A DNA stretch of 15,034 bases from Apopatocola sp963618015 (GTDB lineage Bacteria > Bacillota > Clostridia > Oscillospirales > Oscillospiraceae): NCBI GenBank assembly GCA_963618015.1, contig CAVEQS010000054.1:1-15034 (forward strand), in the 5' to 3' direction. Positions 1 through 7,998 of the stretch are shown piece after piece. The position numbers and the translations under genes are program-made. A model generated the notes under the pieces. That model was not told the origin of the DNA, made no database searches, and was given only the letters and a program-made list of their open reading frames with translations. Position 1 is the stretch's first letter. The number at the start of each line of letters is the position of its first letter.

Positions 1-93
1 GCGGGCGTTACCCGTTATCCTTGCCCTGTGGAGCCCGGACTTTCCTCACGCACAGGCTTTCACCTTGTGCCCGCGGCTGCTTGGCTTTCTCGC
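1..93 (-). ncRNA. rnpB: RNase P RNA, 5' part (runs off the left edge)
   Basis: This is the catalytic RNA of RNase P, which matures tRNA 5' ends. Read on the minus strand, positions 30-48 give GAGGAAAGTCCGGGCTCC, the near-invariant 5' core block of bacterial RNase P RNA. It is followed by ACAGGGCAAGGATAACGGGTAACGCC-type sequence as in other bacterial rnpB genes. The preceding GCACAAGG...CCTGTGC segment can form the P3 helix. Only the 5' quarter or so of the gene is present; the 3' portion, including the other half of P4, lies beyond base 1. The transcript start near 93 is inferred from the promoter at 100-128 and may be off by a few bases. The gene is divergent from murD. The RNA class (A or B) cannot be decided from this fragment. 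Confidence 0.95.
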
Positions 94-99
94 ACAGGT

Positions 100-128
100 A
101 TTTTACCCGCTTCGCAGGCGCTTGTCAA
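100..128 (-). promoter_or_regulatory. Sigma-70/SigA-type promoter of rnpB
   Basis: Read leftward, a perfect -35 TTGACA (123-128) is followed by a 17-base spacer and -10 TAAAAT (100-105). This puts the start about 7 bases later, around 93, just upstream of the conserved RNase P RNA core. The quality suits a constitutively high-expressed stable RNA. Confidence 0.85.
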
Positions 129-140
129 CGCCGATAGGAG

Positions 141-169
141 TTGAATTTTTTCCGGAAAACGAATATAAT
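141..169 (+). promoter_or_regulatory. SigA-type promoter of the murD operon
   Basis: The -35 TTGAAT (141-146) and perfect -10 TATAAT (164-169) are 17 bases apart. The predicted start is around 176, giving a leader of about 28 bases before the murD ATG at 204. It is back-to-back with the rnpB promoter; only 12 bases separate the two -35 boxes. Confidence 0.85.
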
Positions 170-203
170 AACTAAGTTAAAGAAGAACTTTCAGGAGGCA
201 ATT

Positions 204-1589
204 ATGACGCTGGATTCTTATATACAATCGCTCCACGGGAAGAGCATTGCCGTCGTTGGTCTCGGCGTGAGCAACCGGCCGCTGCTGCGGCTGCTGCTCG
301 ACGCAGGCTATACCGTCACGGTACGCGATAAACGCACGCGCGAGGCGCTTGGCGAGGACGAGGCCGCGGCACTCGAAGCGGCTGGCTGCCGCCTTGTGCT
401 GGGGGAGGATTACCTTGCCGGTATTACCGAGGACGTGATCTTCCGCACGCCCGGCCTGCACCCGTTTACGCCGGAGCTTGCTGCGGCCAAGGCGCGCGGA
501 GCGCTCCTTACGTCCGAGATGGAGGCGTTCTTCGCCGTCTGCCCGTGCCGTATCATTGCCGTGACCGGCTCGGACGGGAAAACGACGACGACCACCATCA
601 TCTCCGAGCTTTTAAAAGCGCAGGGATACCGCGTATTTCTCGGCGGCAACATCGGCACGCCGCTGCTCGACAAAGCGCCGGAGATGACAGCGGAGGACTG
701 GGCGGTGCTGGAGCTCAGCTCCTTCCAGCTCCACAGCATGAACTGCAAACCGGATATCGCGGTCGTCACCAACGTTTCGCCGAACCATCTGGATGTTCAT
801 CCGAGCTACGAAGACTACCAGACGGCAAAAAAACAGATCTTCCTTTTGCAGGGCAGTGCTGGTATCACGGTGCTCAACGCCGACAATGCCATCACCCGCG
901 CGTTTGCGGAGGATTGTCCGGGGAAGGTGCGCTTCTTCAGTCGCCAGAGCTCGCCGGAAAATGGCGTGTTCCTTCGCGATGGGGTTATCTATCGCGCCCA
1001 CGGCGGGGAAAAGTCGAGACTCATGGATGTCGAGAGCATTCTGCTTCCGGGTTTACATAATGTAGAGAACTATATGGCGGCATTTTCCGCCACGGACGGT
1101 ATCGTATCAGACGACACCTGCCGAGCTGTGGCGGAGAGCTTCCGCGGCGTTGCTCATCGGTTGGAGATGATCCGGACGCTCCGGGGCGTTACCTACTGCA
1201 ACGACTCCATTGCTTCAAGCCCCACGCGCACCATTGCGGGGCTGCACGCCCTGCGGCAGAAGCCCATACTCATCGCGGGCGGCTATGATAAGCATATCCC
1301 ATTTGATACGCTTGGCGATGAAATCTGCTGCCATGTAAAGGCGCTGTTCCTCACCGGCTTCACGGCGGAGAAAATTTACGATGCCGTGACAAAGTCGCCG
1401 CTGTATGATCCGGAGAAGCTTCCGATCTGCAGGATCGACGACTTCCGTGAGGCAGTACTTGCTGCCGCCGCGAGCGCGGAGGAGGGGGATCTTGTGCTGC
1501 TTTCCCCGGCGTGCGCGTCGTTCGACCATTTCAAAAACTTTGTGGAGCGCGGTGAGCTGTTCCGCACCATTGTAAACGAACTGAAGTAA
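204..1589 (+). CDS. murD: UDP-N-acetylmuramoyl-L-alanine--D-glutamate ligase
   Basis: This cytoplasmic peptidoglycan enzyme uses ATP to add D-glutamate to UDP-MurNAc-L-Ala. The protein is 461 aa, close to the family norm of about 440-460. An N-terminal Rossmann-like UDP-binding segment comes first (AVVGLGVSN near residues 17-25). The Mur ligase P-loop TGSDGKTT follows at about 121-128. The TNVSPNHLD segment then precedes TAKKQ, whose Lys209 aligns with the carbamylated lysine of E. coli MurD. NDSIASSP begins at 333, where E. coli MurD has NDSKAT. The ATG at 204 is chosen because AGGAGG (193-198) sits 5 bases upstream. An in-frame TTG at 141 would start inside the promoter. It is first in a run with the PLP enzyme, yunB and ligA. 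I am sure of the family and fairly sure of MurD rather than another Mur ligase. Confidence 0.95.
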   Translation: MTLDSYIQSLHGKSIAVVGLGVSNRPLLRLLLDAGYTVTVRDKRTREALGEDEAAALEAAGCRLVLGEDYLAGITEDVIFRTPGLHPFTPELAAAKARGALLTSEMEAFFAVCPCRIIAVTGSDGKTTTTTIISELLKAQGYRVFLGGNIGTPLLDKAPEMTAEDWAVLELSSFQLHSMNCKPDIAVVTNVSPNHLDVHPSYEDYQTAKKQIFLLQGSAGITVLNADNAITRAFAEDCPGKVRFFSRQSSPENGVFLRDGVIYRAHGGEKSRLMDVESILLPGLHNVENYMAAFSATDGIVSDDTCRAVAESFRGVAHRLEMIRTLRGVTYCNDSIASSPTRTIAGLHALRQKPILIAGGYDKHIPFDTLGDEICCHVKALFLTGFTAEKIYDAVTKSPLYDPEKLPICRIDDFREAVLAAAASAEEGDLVLLSPACASFDHFKNFVERGELFRTIVNELK

Positions 1590-1603
1590 AAGGATATACG
1601 ATC

Positions 1604-2836
1604 ATGAACTACGAAGAGCTTTATACGCTGGCCGAACAGGTGGAGGAACGCCTCCAGCCCGTATTCCGCGGCTTTGAGCGCACGGCGGAGAAGAATACGA
1701 AGCGCGTGCTGGATGCTTTCCGCGCGCACCGCGTCTCCGAGCCGTGCTTTGCCGGGACGACTGGATACGGCTATGACGATCTGGGGCGCGAAACGTTGGA
1801 GAAGGTCTATGCCGAGGTATTCGGCGCGGAAGCGGCGCTCGTGCGCACTACCTTTGTAAACGGTACGCACGCTATCGCCTGCGCTCTTTATGGCGCGCTC
1901 CAGCCGGGCGACACGCTCCTCGCCGTTACGGGAGCGCCGTACGATACACTCCACACCGCTATCACCGGCTCCGGCCGCGGCTCGCTTGCGTCGCTCGGCA
2001 TCCGGTATGAGCAGCTTGAGCTCGCCGCCGACGGCGGGCCGGACTATGCCGGGATCACGCGGCGCGTATCGGAGCTTCGCCCCGCGGCAGCGTTCGTGCA
2101 GCGGAGCCGCGGGTATGCTCCCCGGCGCGCGCTGGCCGTTTCGGAGATCGGAGAGATCGTCCGCGCGGTAAAGGAAGGCTGCCCGGACACAGCGGTCATC
2201 GTGGATAATTGCTATGGTGAATTTACCGAGGAGTGTGAGCCGACGGCACTAGGCGCCGATCTCATCGCCGGTTCACTCATCAAAAACCCCGGCGGAGGTC
2301 TCGCCCCCATGGGCGGATATATTGCCGGACGCGCCGATCTCGTGGAGCAGGCGGCAGAGCGGCTGACGGTGCCGGGCATCGGCAGCGAGTGCGGCGCATC
2401 CCTCGGCGTGAACCGGACACTCTTTCAGGGCTTTTTCTTCGCGCCGCACACCGTGTCGCAGGCGCTCAAAACGATGGCGTTCGCTGCCGGAATGCTGGAA
2501 GAACTCGGCTTTGAGAGCTTCCCGGCCTCCGACGAAAAACGCTCGGATATTATCCAGACAATCCGCCTGAAAACGGCAGACAACCTTGTGAAATTCTGCC
2601 AGGGCATTCAGAAGGGTTCGCCGGTCGACAGCTTTGCGCTGCCTGTCCCCGCACCGATGCCGGGATATGAAAGCCCGGTCGTTATGGCGGCGGGGACATT
2701 CATCCAGGGGGCGTCGCTGGAGCTCTCGTGCGATGGACCCGTACGCGAGCCGTATCTCGGCTTTTTGCAGGGCGGACTCACATATGAGTCCGGCAAGCTC
2801 GGCGTGCTGAGCGCGCTGACTGAAATGCTCGCCTGA
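1604..2836 (+). CDS. Methionine gamma-lyase-like PLP enzyme (aluminium resistance family)
   Basis: The 410-aa protein matches the PF06838 family (B. subtilis YnbB-like), a branch of fold-type I PLP enzymes annotated as methionine gamma-lyase or aluminium resistance protein. Visible hallmarks are the N-terminal GTTGYGYDDLGRE segment (about 51-63), the NGTHAIACAL segment (about 89-98), TGAPYDTLH (about 109-117), the VDNCYGEF strand with its PLP-facing Asp, and SLIKNPGGG, where Lys227 is the predicted Schiff-base lysine. The family's physiological substrate is poorly established, so sulfur amino acid cleavage is inferred from the fold, not shown. The start ATG lies 14 bases after murD with an AAAAGGA-type SD overlapping the murD stop, so it is almost certainly co-transcribed. 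The complete length and intact lysine suggest an active enzyme. Confidence 0.9.
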   Translation: MNYEELYTLAEQVEERLQPVFRGFERTAEKNTKRVLDAFRAHRVSEPCFAGTTGYGYDDLGRETLEKVYAEVFGAEAALVRTTFVNGTHAIACALYGALQPGDTLLAVTGAPYDTLHTAITGSGRGSLASLGIRYEQLELAADGGPDYAGITRRVSELRPAAAFVQRSRGYAPRRALAVSEIGEIVRAVKEGCPDTAVIVDNCYGEFTEECEPTALGADLIAGSLIKNPGGGLAPMGGYIAGRADLVEQAAERLTVPGIGSECGASLGVNRTLFQGFFFAPHTVSQALKTMAFAAGMLEELGFESFPASDEKRSDIIQTIRLKTADNLVKFCQGIQKGSPVDSFALPVPAPMPGYESPVVMAAGTFIQGASLELSCDGPVREPYLGFLQGGLTYESGKLGVLSALTEMLA

Positions 2837-2869
2837 CGCATATACTTTTCGGCATGGGGGGTGACCCGT

Positions 2870-3508
2870 ATGCCGCATCTTCGAAAGATCACGCCGCAGC
2901 AAACAACGGCCTTGCTGCTGCTCGCACTTATCGGCGCGCTGATCGCGTTTCTGATCCCCGCCGTGCGCTATTTCCGAACACTTACCGGCGCGATGGCGGT
3001 GTCCAATGCATCCGATCTCATCACGCAGACCGTGAGCAACATTGTGGAGAATGAAATGCGGCTTCTTGGGCCGGACGGCGGGAAATTCGTGTCGTTTGAA
3101 AAGGACAGTGATGGACAGATCAGCGCCATCGTAACGGATACGGCGCGGGTGAACATCCTATCCGCTGAGCTTCTTAACGCCATTGTGGAGGCGTCCGACC
3201 GGGGCGATCTGGATCTTTCAATCCCCTTCGGGAATCTGCTGGGCATCAGTTTTTTTCTTGGACGCGGCCCTACGGTGCCGGTCAAAATTACGATGCTCAC
3301 GTCCTCACGGGTGGATTTCCGCAATGTGCTGACCGATGCCGGTATTAACCAGACAAAGCATCAGCTCCTTTTGGAGGTATGTGTCGATGCGGACGTCCTG
3401 CTGCCGTGGGAGATTCGCTCCACGCAGATCGTCACGGAGGTGCTGGTTGCCGAAACGATCATCGTTGGACGTGTTCCGCAGACTTATTTTTATACGGGAG
3501 AGACATAA
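2870..3508 (+). CDS. yunB: Sporulation protein YunB
   Basis: The 212-aa protein belongs to the YunB family; in B. subtilis yunB belongs to the mother-cell SigmaE regulon and contributes to spore formation, with molecular role unclear. After a basic N-terminus (HLRKITPQQ), a single membrane segment spans about residues 12-32. The rest matches the family outline: a conserved SNASDLITQTV helix, a DGQISAI strand, ARVNILSAEL, an IPFGNLLG segment, a GRGPTVPVKI strand, GINQTKHQLLL beginning at 158, and a C-terminal ETIIVGRVPQTYF segment. I chose ATG 2870 over an in-frame GTG at 2861 because the G-rich GGGGGGTGA run (2855-2863) is correctly spaced for the ATG but would overlap the GTG. Its stop overlaps the ligA start by one base. 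Confidence 0.88.
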   Translation: MPHLRKITPQQTTALLLLALIGALIAFLIPAVRYFRTLTGAMAVSNASDLITQTVSNIVENEMRLLGPDGGKFVSFEKDSDGQISAIVTDTARVNILSAELLNAIVEASDRGDLDLSIPFGNLLGISFFLGRGPTVPVKITMLTSSRVDFRNVLTDAGINQTKHQLLLEVCVDADVLLPWEIRSTQIVTEVLVAETIIVGRVPQTYFYTGET

Positions 3509-5484
3509 TGGACTATTTACAGGAGATCGCCGAGCTTCGTGCCGAGCTGCGCCGCCACAGCATAGCCTATTACGACAAGGATGCCCCCACCATTTCGGAT
3601 TTTGAGTATGACGCGATGATGCGCCGTCTGGAGGATCTGGAAGCGGAGCACCCGGAGACCATTACGCCGGACTCGCCGACGCAGCACGTCGGCGGCCACC
3701 GTTCGGAGAAATTCTCGCCCGTGCACCACGAGGTACCGCTCGAATCACTCAGCGACGTTTTCTCGTATGAGGAGCTGACCGACTTCATCCGCAAGACCAA
3801 CGAAGCTCTCGGCGGTGAGCCGGTCTATACAGTCGAGCCGAAGATCGACGGGCTTTCCATGGCGCTCGAGTACCGCAACGGCGTGTTCTATCAGGGGGCG
3901 ACGCGCGGTGACGGCGTCACCGGCGAGGATGTGACGGAAAATCTCCGTGTCCTGCGGAACATTCCGCTCAAACTCGAAAATGCGCCGGAGCGGCTGATCG
4001 TCCGCGGCGAGGTGTATATGGCGCGCGAGGTGTTTCTCGAGAACAACCGCCGCCGGGAGATCGAGGGGGAAACGCTCCTTGCCAACCCGCGTAACGCCGC
4101 GGCAGGATCGATGCGGCAGCTTGACCCGAAGGTGACGAAGGAGCGCCAGCTCGACATCATCGTTTTCAATGTTCAGCTCACCTCCGGCGAGCAGCCGAAA
4201 ACGCACGCGGAATCGCTCGATATGCTGGAAAAGCTCGGCTTTTACACCGTGCCGCATAAGGTGTTCCGCACCGTGGAGGCGTGCTGCGAGGAAGTTCGCC
4301 GCATCGGCGATACCCGCGAGAGCTACCCCTTTGATATCGACGGCGCGGTCATCAAGATCAACGATTTGGCACAGCGTGAAATTCTCGGCAGCACCGCCAA
4401 GGCGCCGCGCTGGGCGGTGGCATATAAATATCCGCCGGAGGAAAAGCCGTCTGTCGTGCGCGATATTGTCGTGCAGGTCGGCCGTACCGGCGTTTTGACA
4501 CCGAAAGCGATCGTTGAGCCGGTACGCCTTGCCGGTACGACCGTCACGGCGGCAACGCTTCACAATCAGGATTTTATTGATAAGCTCGATGTGCGCATCG
4601 GCGATACGGTCATTGTGCGCAAGGCGGGGGAGATCATCCCGGAAGTCCTCCGTGTCGATCTTACAAAGCGGCCGGAGGGAACCGTGCCGTTCCATCTGCC
4701 GGATACCTGCCCGGAGTGCGGCTCGCCGGTCGAGCGTGACCCGGATGGCGCGGCGGTGCGCTGCACGGGCGTGGAGTGCCCGGCGCAGCGGCTGCGCAAT
4801 CTTGTCCATTTTGCCTCCCGCGAGGCGATGGATATCGAAGGTCTCGGCTTCTCGCTCGCCGAGGCGCTCGTGAACAGCGGTATGGTAAAAACCCCGGCGG
4901 ATCTCTACCGGCTCGATGCGCAGACCGTTGCGACACTCGAGCGCATGGGAAAGAAATCCGCGGAAAATCTCATGGACGAGATCGAAAAGAGCAAGCAGCA
5001 GGATCTCTCACGCCTCCTGTGCGCGTTTGGCATCCGGCAGGTGGGGCAGAAGGCCGCCAAGGTCCTCGCCCGTACCTTCGGCTCCATGGAAGCCATCGAG
5101 AGTGCTACGCCGCTCGAGCTGACTGCTGTGGACGACATCGGCCCCATCACTGCCGAGAGCGTTGTCGCCTGGGCGCAGAACCCGCAGACGCAGCATCAGC
5201 TCCGCCTGCTCCGGGAGGCGGGCGTCAATATGCTCAGCCGTGAGGAGCGCCGTGATAACCGCTTCCTCGGAAAAACGTTCGTCCTCACCGGAGCGCTCAC
5301 CAAATATACACGAGACGAGGCGAGCGCGATTATTGAGTCCTTCGGCGGCAAGGCGTCGTCCTCGGTTTCCAAAAAGACAGCCTACGTCCTCGCGGGCGAG
5401 GCCGCCGGCAGCAAGCTTGACAAGGCGCGTACACTCGGCATTCCCGTTATAACGGAGGATGAGTTTGAAGAGATGATCCGGTAA
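3508..5484 (+). CDS. ligA: NAD-dependent DNA ligase
   Basis: This is the essential replicative and repair ligase, which uses NAD+ to seal nicks. The 658-aa protein shows the whole family layout. The N-terminal Ia domain has the YYDKDAP and SDFEYDAMMRRL segments and contacts NAD+. The adenylation domain has KIDG with nucleophile Lys112, followed by TRGDGVTGEDVT. An OB-fold has the GRTGVLTP motif. A four-Cys zinc finger uses C401, C404, C419 and C424. Helix-hairpin-helix repeats (about 435-580) include GIRQVG and DIGPITAES. A C-terminal BRCT domain covers about 584-658 (GKTFVLTG, FGGKASSSVSKKT). All key residues are present. The ATG at 3508 is within the TAATG overlap with the yunB stop, with a GGGAGAG SD just upstream, implying translational coupling. 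Confidence 0.97.
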   Translation: MDYLQEIAELRAELRRHSIAYYDKDAPTISDFEYDAMMRRLEDLEAEHPETITPDSPTQHVGGHRSEKFSPVHHEVPLESLSDVFSYEELTDFIRKTNEALGGEPVYTVEPKIDGLSMALEYRNGVFYQGATRGDGVTGEDVTENLRVLRNIPLKLENAPERLIVRGEVYMAREVFLENNRRREIEGETLLANPRNAAAGSMRQLDPKVTKERQLDIIVFNVQLTSGEQPKTHAESLDMLEKLGFYTVPHKVFRTVEACCEEVRRIGDTRESYPFDIDGAVIKINDLAQREILGSTAKAPRWAVAYKYPPEEKPSVVRDIVVQVGRTGVLTPKAIVEPVRLAGTTVTAATLHNQDFIDKLDVRIGDTVIVRKAGEIIPEVLRVDLTKRPEGTVPFHLPDTCPECGSPVERDPDGAAVRCTGVECPAQRLRNLVHFASREAMDIEGLGFSLAEALVNSGMVKTPADLYRLDAQTVATLERMGKKSAENLMDEIEKSKQQDLSRLLCAFGIRQVGQKAAKVLARTFGSMEAIESATPLELTAVDDIGPITAESVVAWAQNPQTQHQLRLLREAGVNMLSREERRDNRFLGKTFVLTGALTKYTRDEASAIIESFGGKASSSVSKKTAYVLAGEAAGSKLDKARTLGIPVITEDEFEEMIR

Positions 5485-5524
5485 GGATTTGCCGAAAAGC
5501 ATTAAATAAGCGCACCATAAAAGA

Positions 5525-5550
5525 CCTCCGCGTGAACTTTCACGCGGAGG
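5525..5550 (+). terminator. Hairpin terminator after ligA (weak U-tract)
   Basis: CCTCCGCGTGA (5525-5535) and TCACGCGGAGG (5540-5550) form an 11-bp perfect GC-rich stem with a 4-base ACTT loop. The tail CTTTCCATCTTTGCTT is T-rich but interrupted. Termination may be incomplete, but position and stem strength fit the end of the murD-ligA unit. Confidence 0.75.
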
Positions 5551-5601
5551 CTTTCCATCTTTGCTTGTGCCAAATTCTGTCCCGCCGCCTTCTCAAAAAA
5601 T

Positions 5602-5631
5602 TTAAGACTTTTCTCATAATTTCCTTATAAT
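5602..5631 (+). promoter_or_regulatory. Candidate promoter for the MMPL transporter and GLUG protein genes
   Basis: A perfect -10 TATAAT (5626-5631) has a partial -35 TTAAGA (5602-5607) 18 bases upstream, in an AT-rich stretch. The leader to the TTG start would be about 85 bases. A weaker TATAGT (5639-5644) is nearby. The -35 match is poor, so the exact promoter is uncertain. Confidence 0.5.
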
Positions 5632-5721
5632 TATTTTGTATAGTATCATCAGAAAATATTGCTTTTTTTCGCAAAGTCGGATAATCTGAAAAGGACTATA
5701 ACCGAGCCTGGGGGATATCTC

Positions 5722-7998
5722 TTGGAGAATAACATTCTGAAAAAAATATCGCAGCAGATCGTGGATAAGCGCGTGTTTATTATGATCGCGTTTCTGGCTG
5801 CCTGCATATATTGTGCACTTTCCATCAGCCGCGTGCGGGTGAATAACGATATAACCTCGTTCCTTCCGCCAGATACCGATACGCGCCGCGGACTTACGAT
5901 CATGGAGAACGAGTTCACGACATACGCAAGCGCCAATGTTATGCTGGCGAACACGACGTACGAGCGCGCGAGTGCTGCCGCGGAGAAGATCGAAGAGCTC
6001 GAGCATGTGACTGGCGTGACGTTTGATAATTCTCCGGCGCATTTCGTGGACTCGGCGGCGCTTCTCACGATCTCCTTTGACGGCGATAGCGACGATGAAA
6101 ATGTCGTCGCAGCGATGAACGAGATCCGTGCTCTCACAGCGGGCTTTGATACATACACCTCCTCGGAGATCGGCGCGGATCTTCTTGGTGAGATCGCCCA
6201 GCAGATGGTGGGCGTTGTGGCGCTGGCTGCGGTCGTCATTATGGCGGTGCTGCTTTTTACGTCGCGCAGCTATTTTGAGGTCGTTATTTTCCTTATTGTC
6301 TTCTCGGTTGCCGCGCTTCTCAATATGGGCACGAACTTCTGGCTGGGCGAAATATCCTCGATTACCAACTCCATCGCCGTCATATTGCAGCTCGCTCTCG
6401 CGATCGACTATGCGATCATTTTTTCTCACCGCTATCAAGATGAGATCGACCGCTTCCCAACGGAGCGCGAGGCGCTGATCGAAGCGCTTTCCAAATCCAT
6501 CATTGAAATTTCCTCGTCGAGTCTCACGACGATCTCCGGCCTCGTTGCGCTGATGCTCATGCAGTTCCGGCTCGGCTACGACCTCGGCCTTGTGCTCTCC
6601 AAGGGCATACTGTGCAGCCTCATCACGGTGTTTCTTCTGATGCCGGGGCTGATCGCCTCTTTCTTCCGCCCGCTGCGCAAAACCGCGCACAAGTCTCTTG
6701 TACCGGACATTACCGGCTGGGGACGGTTCCTCATGAAAACACGCGTCGGCTTTGTTGCGCTGTTTGTTATCATCGTTCCGATCGCGATATGGTGCTCCAG
6801 CCGGACGGAGTATGCATTCAACGACGCGGGGATCGACGAGCTGAAATATTCAGAGAGCCGCGCGGCGGCGCGAAAGATCACCAGTACATTCGCGAACGAT
6901 ACGACGATCGCCGTGCTTGTGCCGAGCGGTAACTACGAAGCCGAAAAGCAGTTTCTCCGCGAGGCCGCGGAGCTCGACAACGTGAAAACCGTTACCGGAC
7001 TTGCCAATATTGAAATTGAAGACGGAAAGGTGCTGACGGATTCTTACACGCCCCGGATGCTCTCCATGCTGCTGAACATCGATTTTGAAGAGGCGGAAAT
7101 GCTCTATGCCGCCTATGGCGTGGAAAACGGGCAGTACCAGCCGATCTTCGGCAATGCTGAGACGTATTCCGTGCCGCTCATCGATATGTTCCTGTTCCTG
7201 TTTGAAAAGATAGATCAGGGTATTGTGACGCTGGACGCCGACTCACAGGAAACGCTTGACAGTCTCCGCGGAGAGCTGGAGCGCGGCGAAGCGCAGCTCC
7301 GCGGCGAAAACTGGGATCGTATGGTCATTACAGCGGATGTGCCCATTGAGGGTGACGAGAGTGTCGCGCTTGTTAACGCTCTGCGCTCGCTGGCCGACGG
7401 ATACTACGGCGAAGGAGAGTGCCTCGTTATCGGCGACGTGACGAGCGCCAAGGAACTGGCAGACACCTTCAACGGCGACTCGCTGCTCATAAATCTTCTC
7501 ACTATTGCGTTCGTATTCATTATTCTTATCTTTACATTCAAGTCCGTGGCGGGTGCGGCAATCCTCGTATTTGTCATTCAGGGCAGCATCTGGATCAACT
7601 TTACGTTCCCATATCTGACGCATACGCGTGCCTCGTTCGTTACGAACATGATCGTCTCTGCCATTCAGATGGGCGCGACGATCGACTACGCCATTGTGAT
7701 CATGAGCCGGTACCTCGATCTGAAAAAGGTACATCCGCCGCGGGAGGCGATGGCGATGGCGGTCAACGAGAGCTTCCCGACGGTTATGACCTCCGGCACG
7801 ATCATGACCGTTGCGGGCATTCTGATCGCTTACCGCGTGACAGATGTGTACATTGGCCACATCGGCCTTGCCGTTGGCCGGGGCGCACTCATTTCGGTCA
7901 TTCTTGTATTGACCGTTCTGCCGCAGCTCATCGTGCTGCTCGACAGGCTCATCGAAGTGACGACATTTCGAAAAAAGACGGAAGGAGCCGTGAAATGA
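5722..7998 (+). CDS. MMPL/RND superfamily membrane transporter
   Basis: The 758-aa protein is a proton-driven RND-type transporter of the MMPL family, with two halves of one plus five membrane segments. TM1 (about 16-34) is followed by NNDITSFLP, an extracytoplasmic domain, and a TM block (about 160-340) containing AIDYAIIFSHRY. After KTRVGFVALFVIIVPIAIW (TM7) the pattern repeats, with the second block (about 592-750) containing ATIDYAIVIMSRY. Asp229-Tyr230 and Asp655-Tyr656 match the two Asp-Tyr pairs that form the proton relay of mycobacterial MmpL3, so it is likely active. The substrate is unknown; lipids or hydrophobic compounds are usual for the family. TTG 5722 is preferred because GGGGG (5710-5714) sits 7 bases upstream; an in-frame TTG at 5659 would add 21 residues without an evident SD. 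It overlaps the next gene by ATGA. Confidence 0.88.
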   Translation: MENNILKKISQQIVDKRVFIMIAFLAACIYCALSISRVRVNNDITSFLPPDTDTRRGLTIMENEFTTYASANVMLANTTYERASAAAEKIEELEHVTGVTFDNSPAHFVDSAALLTISFDGDSDDENVVAAMNEIRALTAGFDTYTSSEIGADLLGEIAQQMVGVVALAAVVIMAVLLFTSRSYFEVVIFLIVFSVAALLNMGTNFWLGEISSITNSIAVILQLALAIDYAIIFSHRYQDEIDRFPTEREALIEALSKSIIEISSSSLTTISGLVALMLMQFRLGYDLGLVLSKGILCSLITVFLLMPGLIASFFRPLRKTAHKSLVPDITGWGRFLMKTRVGFVALFVIIVPIAIWCSSRTEYAFNDAGIDELKYSESRAAARKITSTFANDTTIAVLVPSGNYEAEKQFLREAAELDNVKTVTGLANIEIEDGKVLTDSYTPRMLSMLLNIDFEEAEMLYAAYGVENGQYQPIFGNAETYSVPLIDMFLFLFEKIDQGIVTLDADSQETLDSLRGELERGEAQLRGENWDRMVITADVPIEGDESVALVNALRSLADGYYGEGECLVIGDVTSAKELADTFNGDSLLINLLTIAFVFIILIFTFKSVAGAAILVFVIQGSIWINFTFPYLTHTRASFVTNMIVSAIQMGATIDYAIVIMSRYLDLKKVHPPREAMAMAVNESFPTVMTSGTIMTVAGILIAYRVTDVYIGHIGLAVGRGALISVILVLTVLPQLIVLLDRLIEVTTFRKKTEGAVK

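Noticed and set aside
2839..2846. CATATACT as a SigmaE-type -10 for yunB
   Set aside because: The octamer fits the -10 loosely, but no convincing -35 element occurs 13-16 bases upstream, so I do not call a promoter.
3745..4809. Long minus-strand open frame of 354 codons inside ligA
   Set aside because: ligA is unmistakable on the plus strand. The minus frame is an Arg/His-rich antisense shadow of GC-rich codons.
5632..5721. Possible riboswitch or structured leader before the transporter gene
   Set aside because: Only very short pairings (TTGC/GCAA and a weak CCGAG/CTTGG) are visible, and no known aptamer signature is recognisable.
5614..6690. Long minus-strand open frame of 358 codons inside the transporter gene
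   Set aside because: The plus strand has clear MMPL motifs and membrane segments, while this frame is charged, repetitive and resembles no family.
7419..7994. In-frame upstream extension of the GLUG protein reading frame
   Set aside because: It lies wholly inside the transporter gene in another frame, and its translation is low-complexity and Arg/His-rich. The ATG at 7995 begins a textbook signal peptide with an SD.
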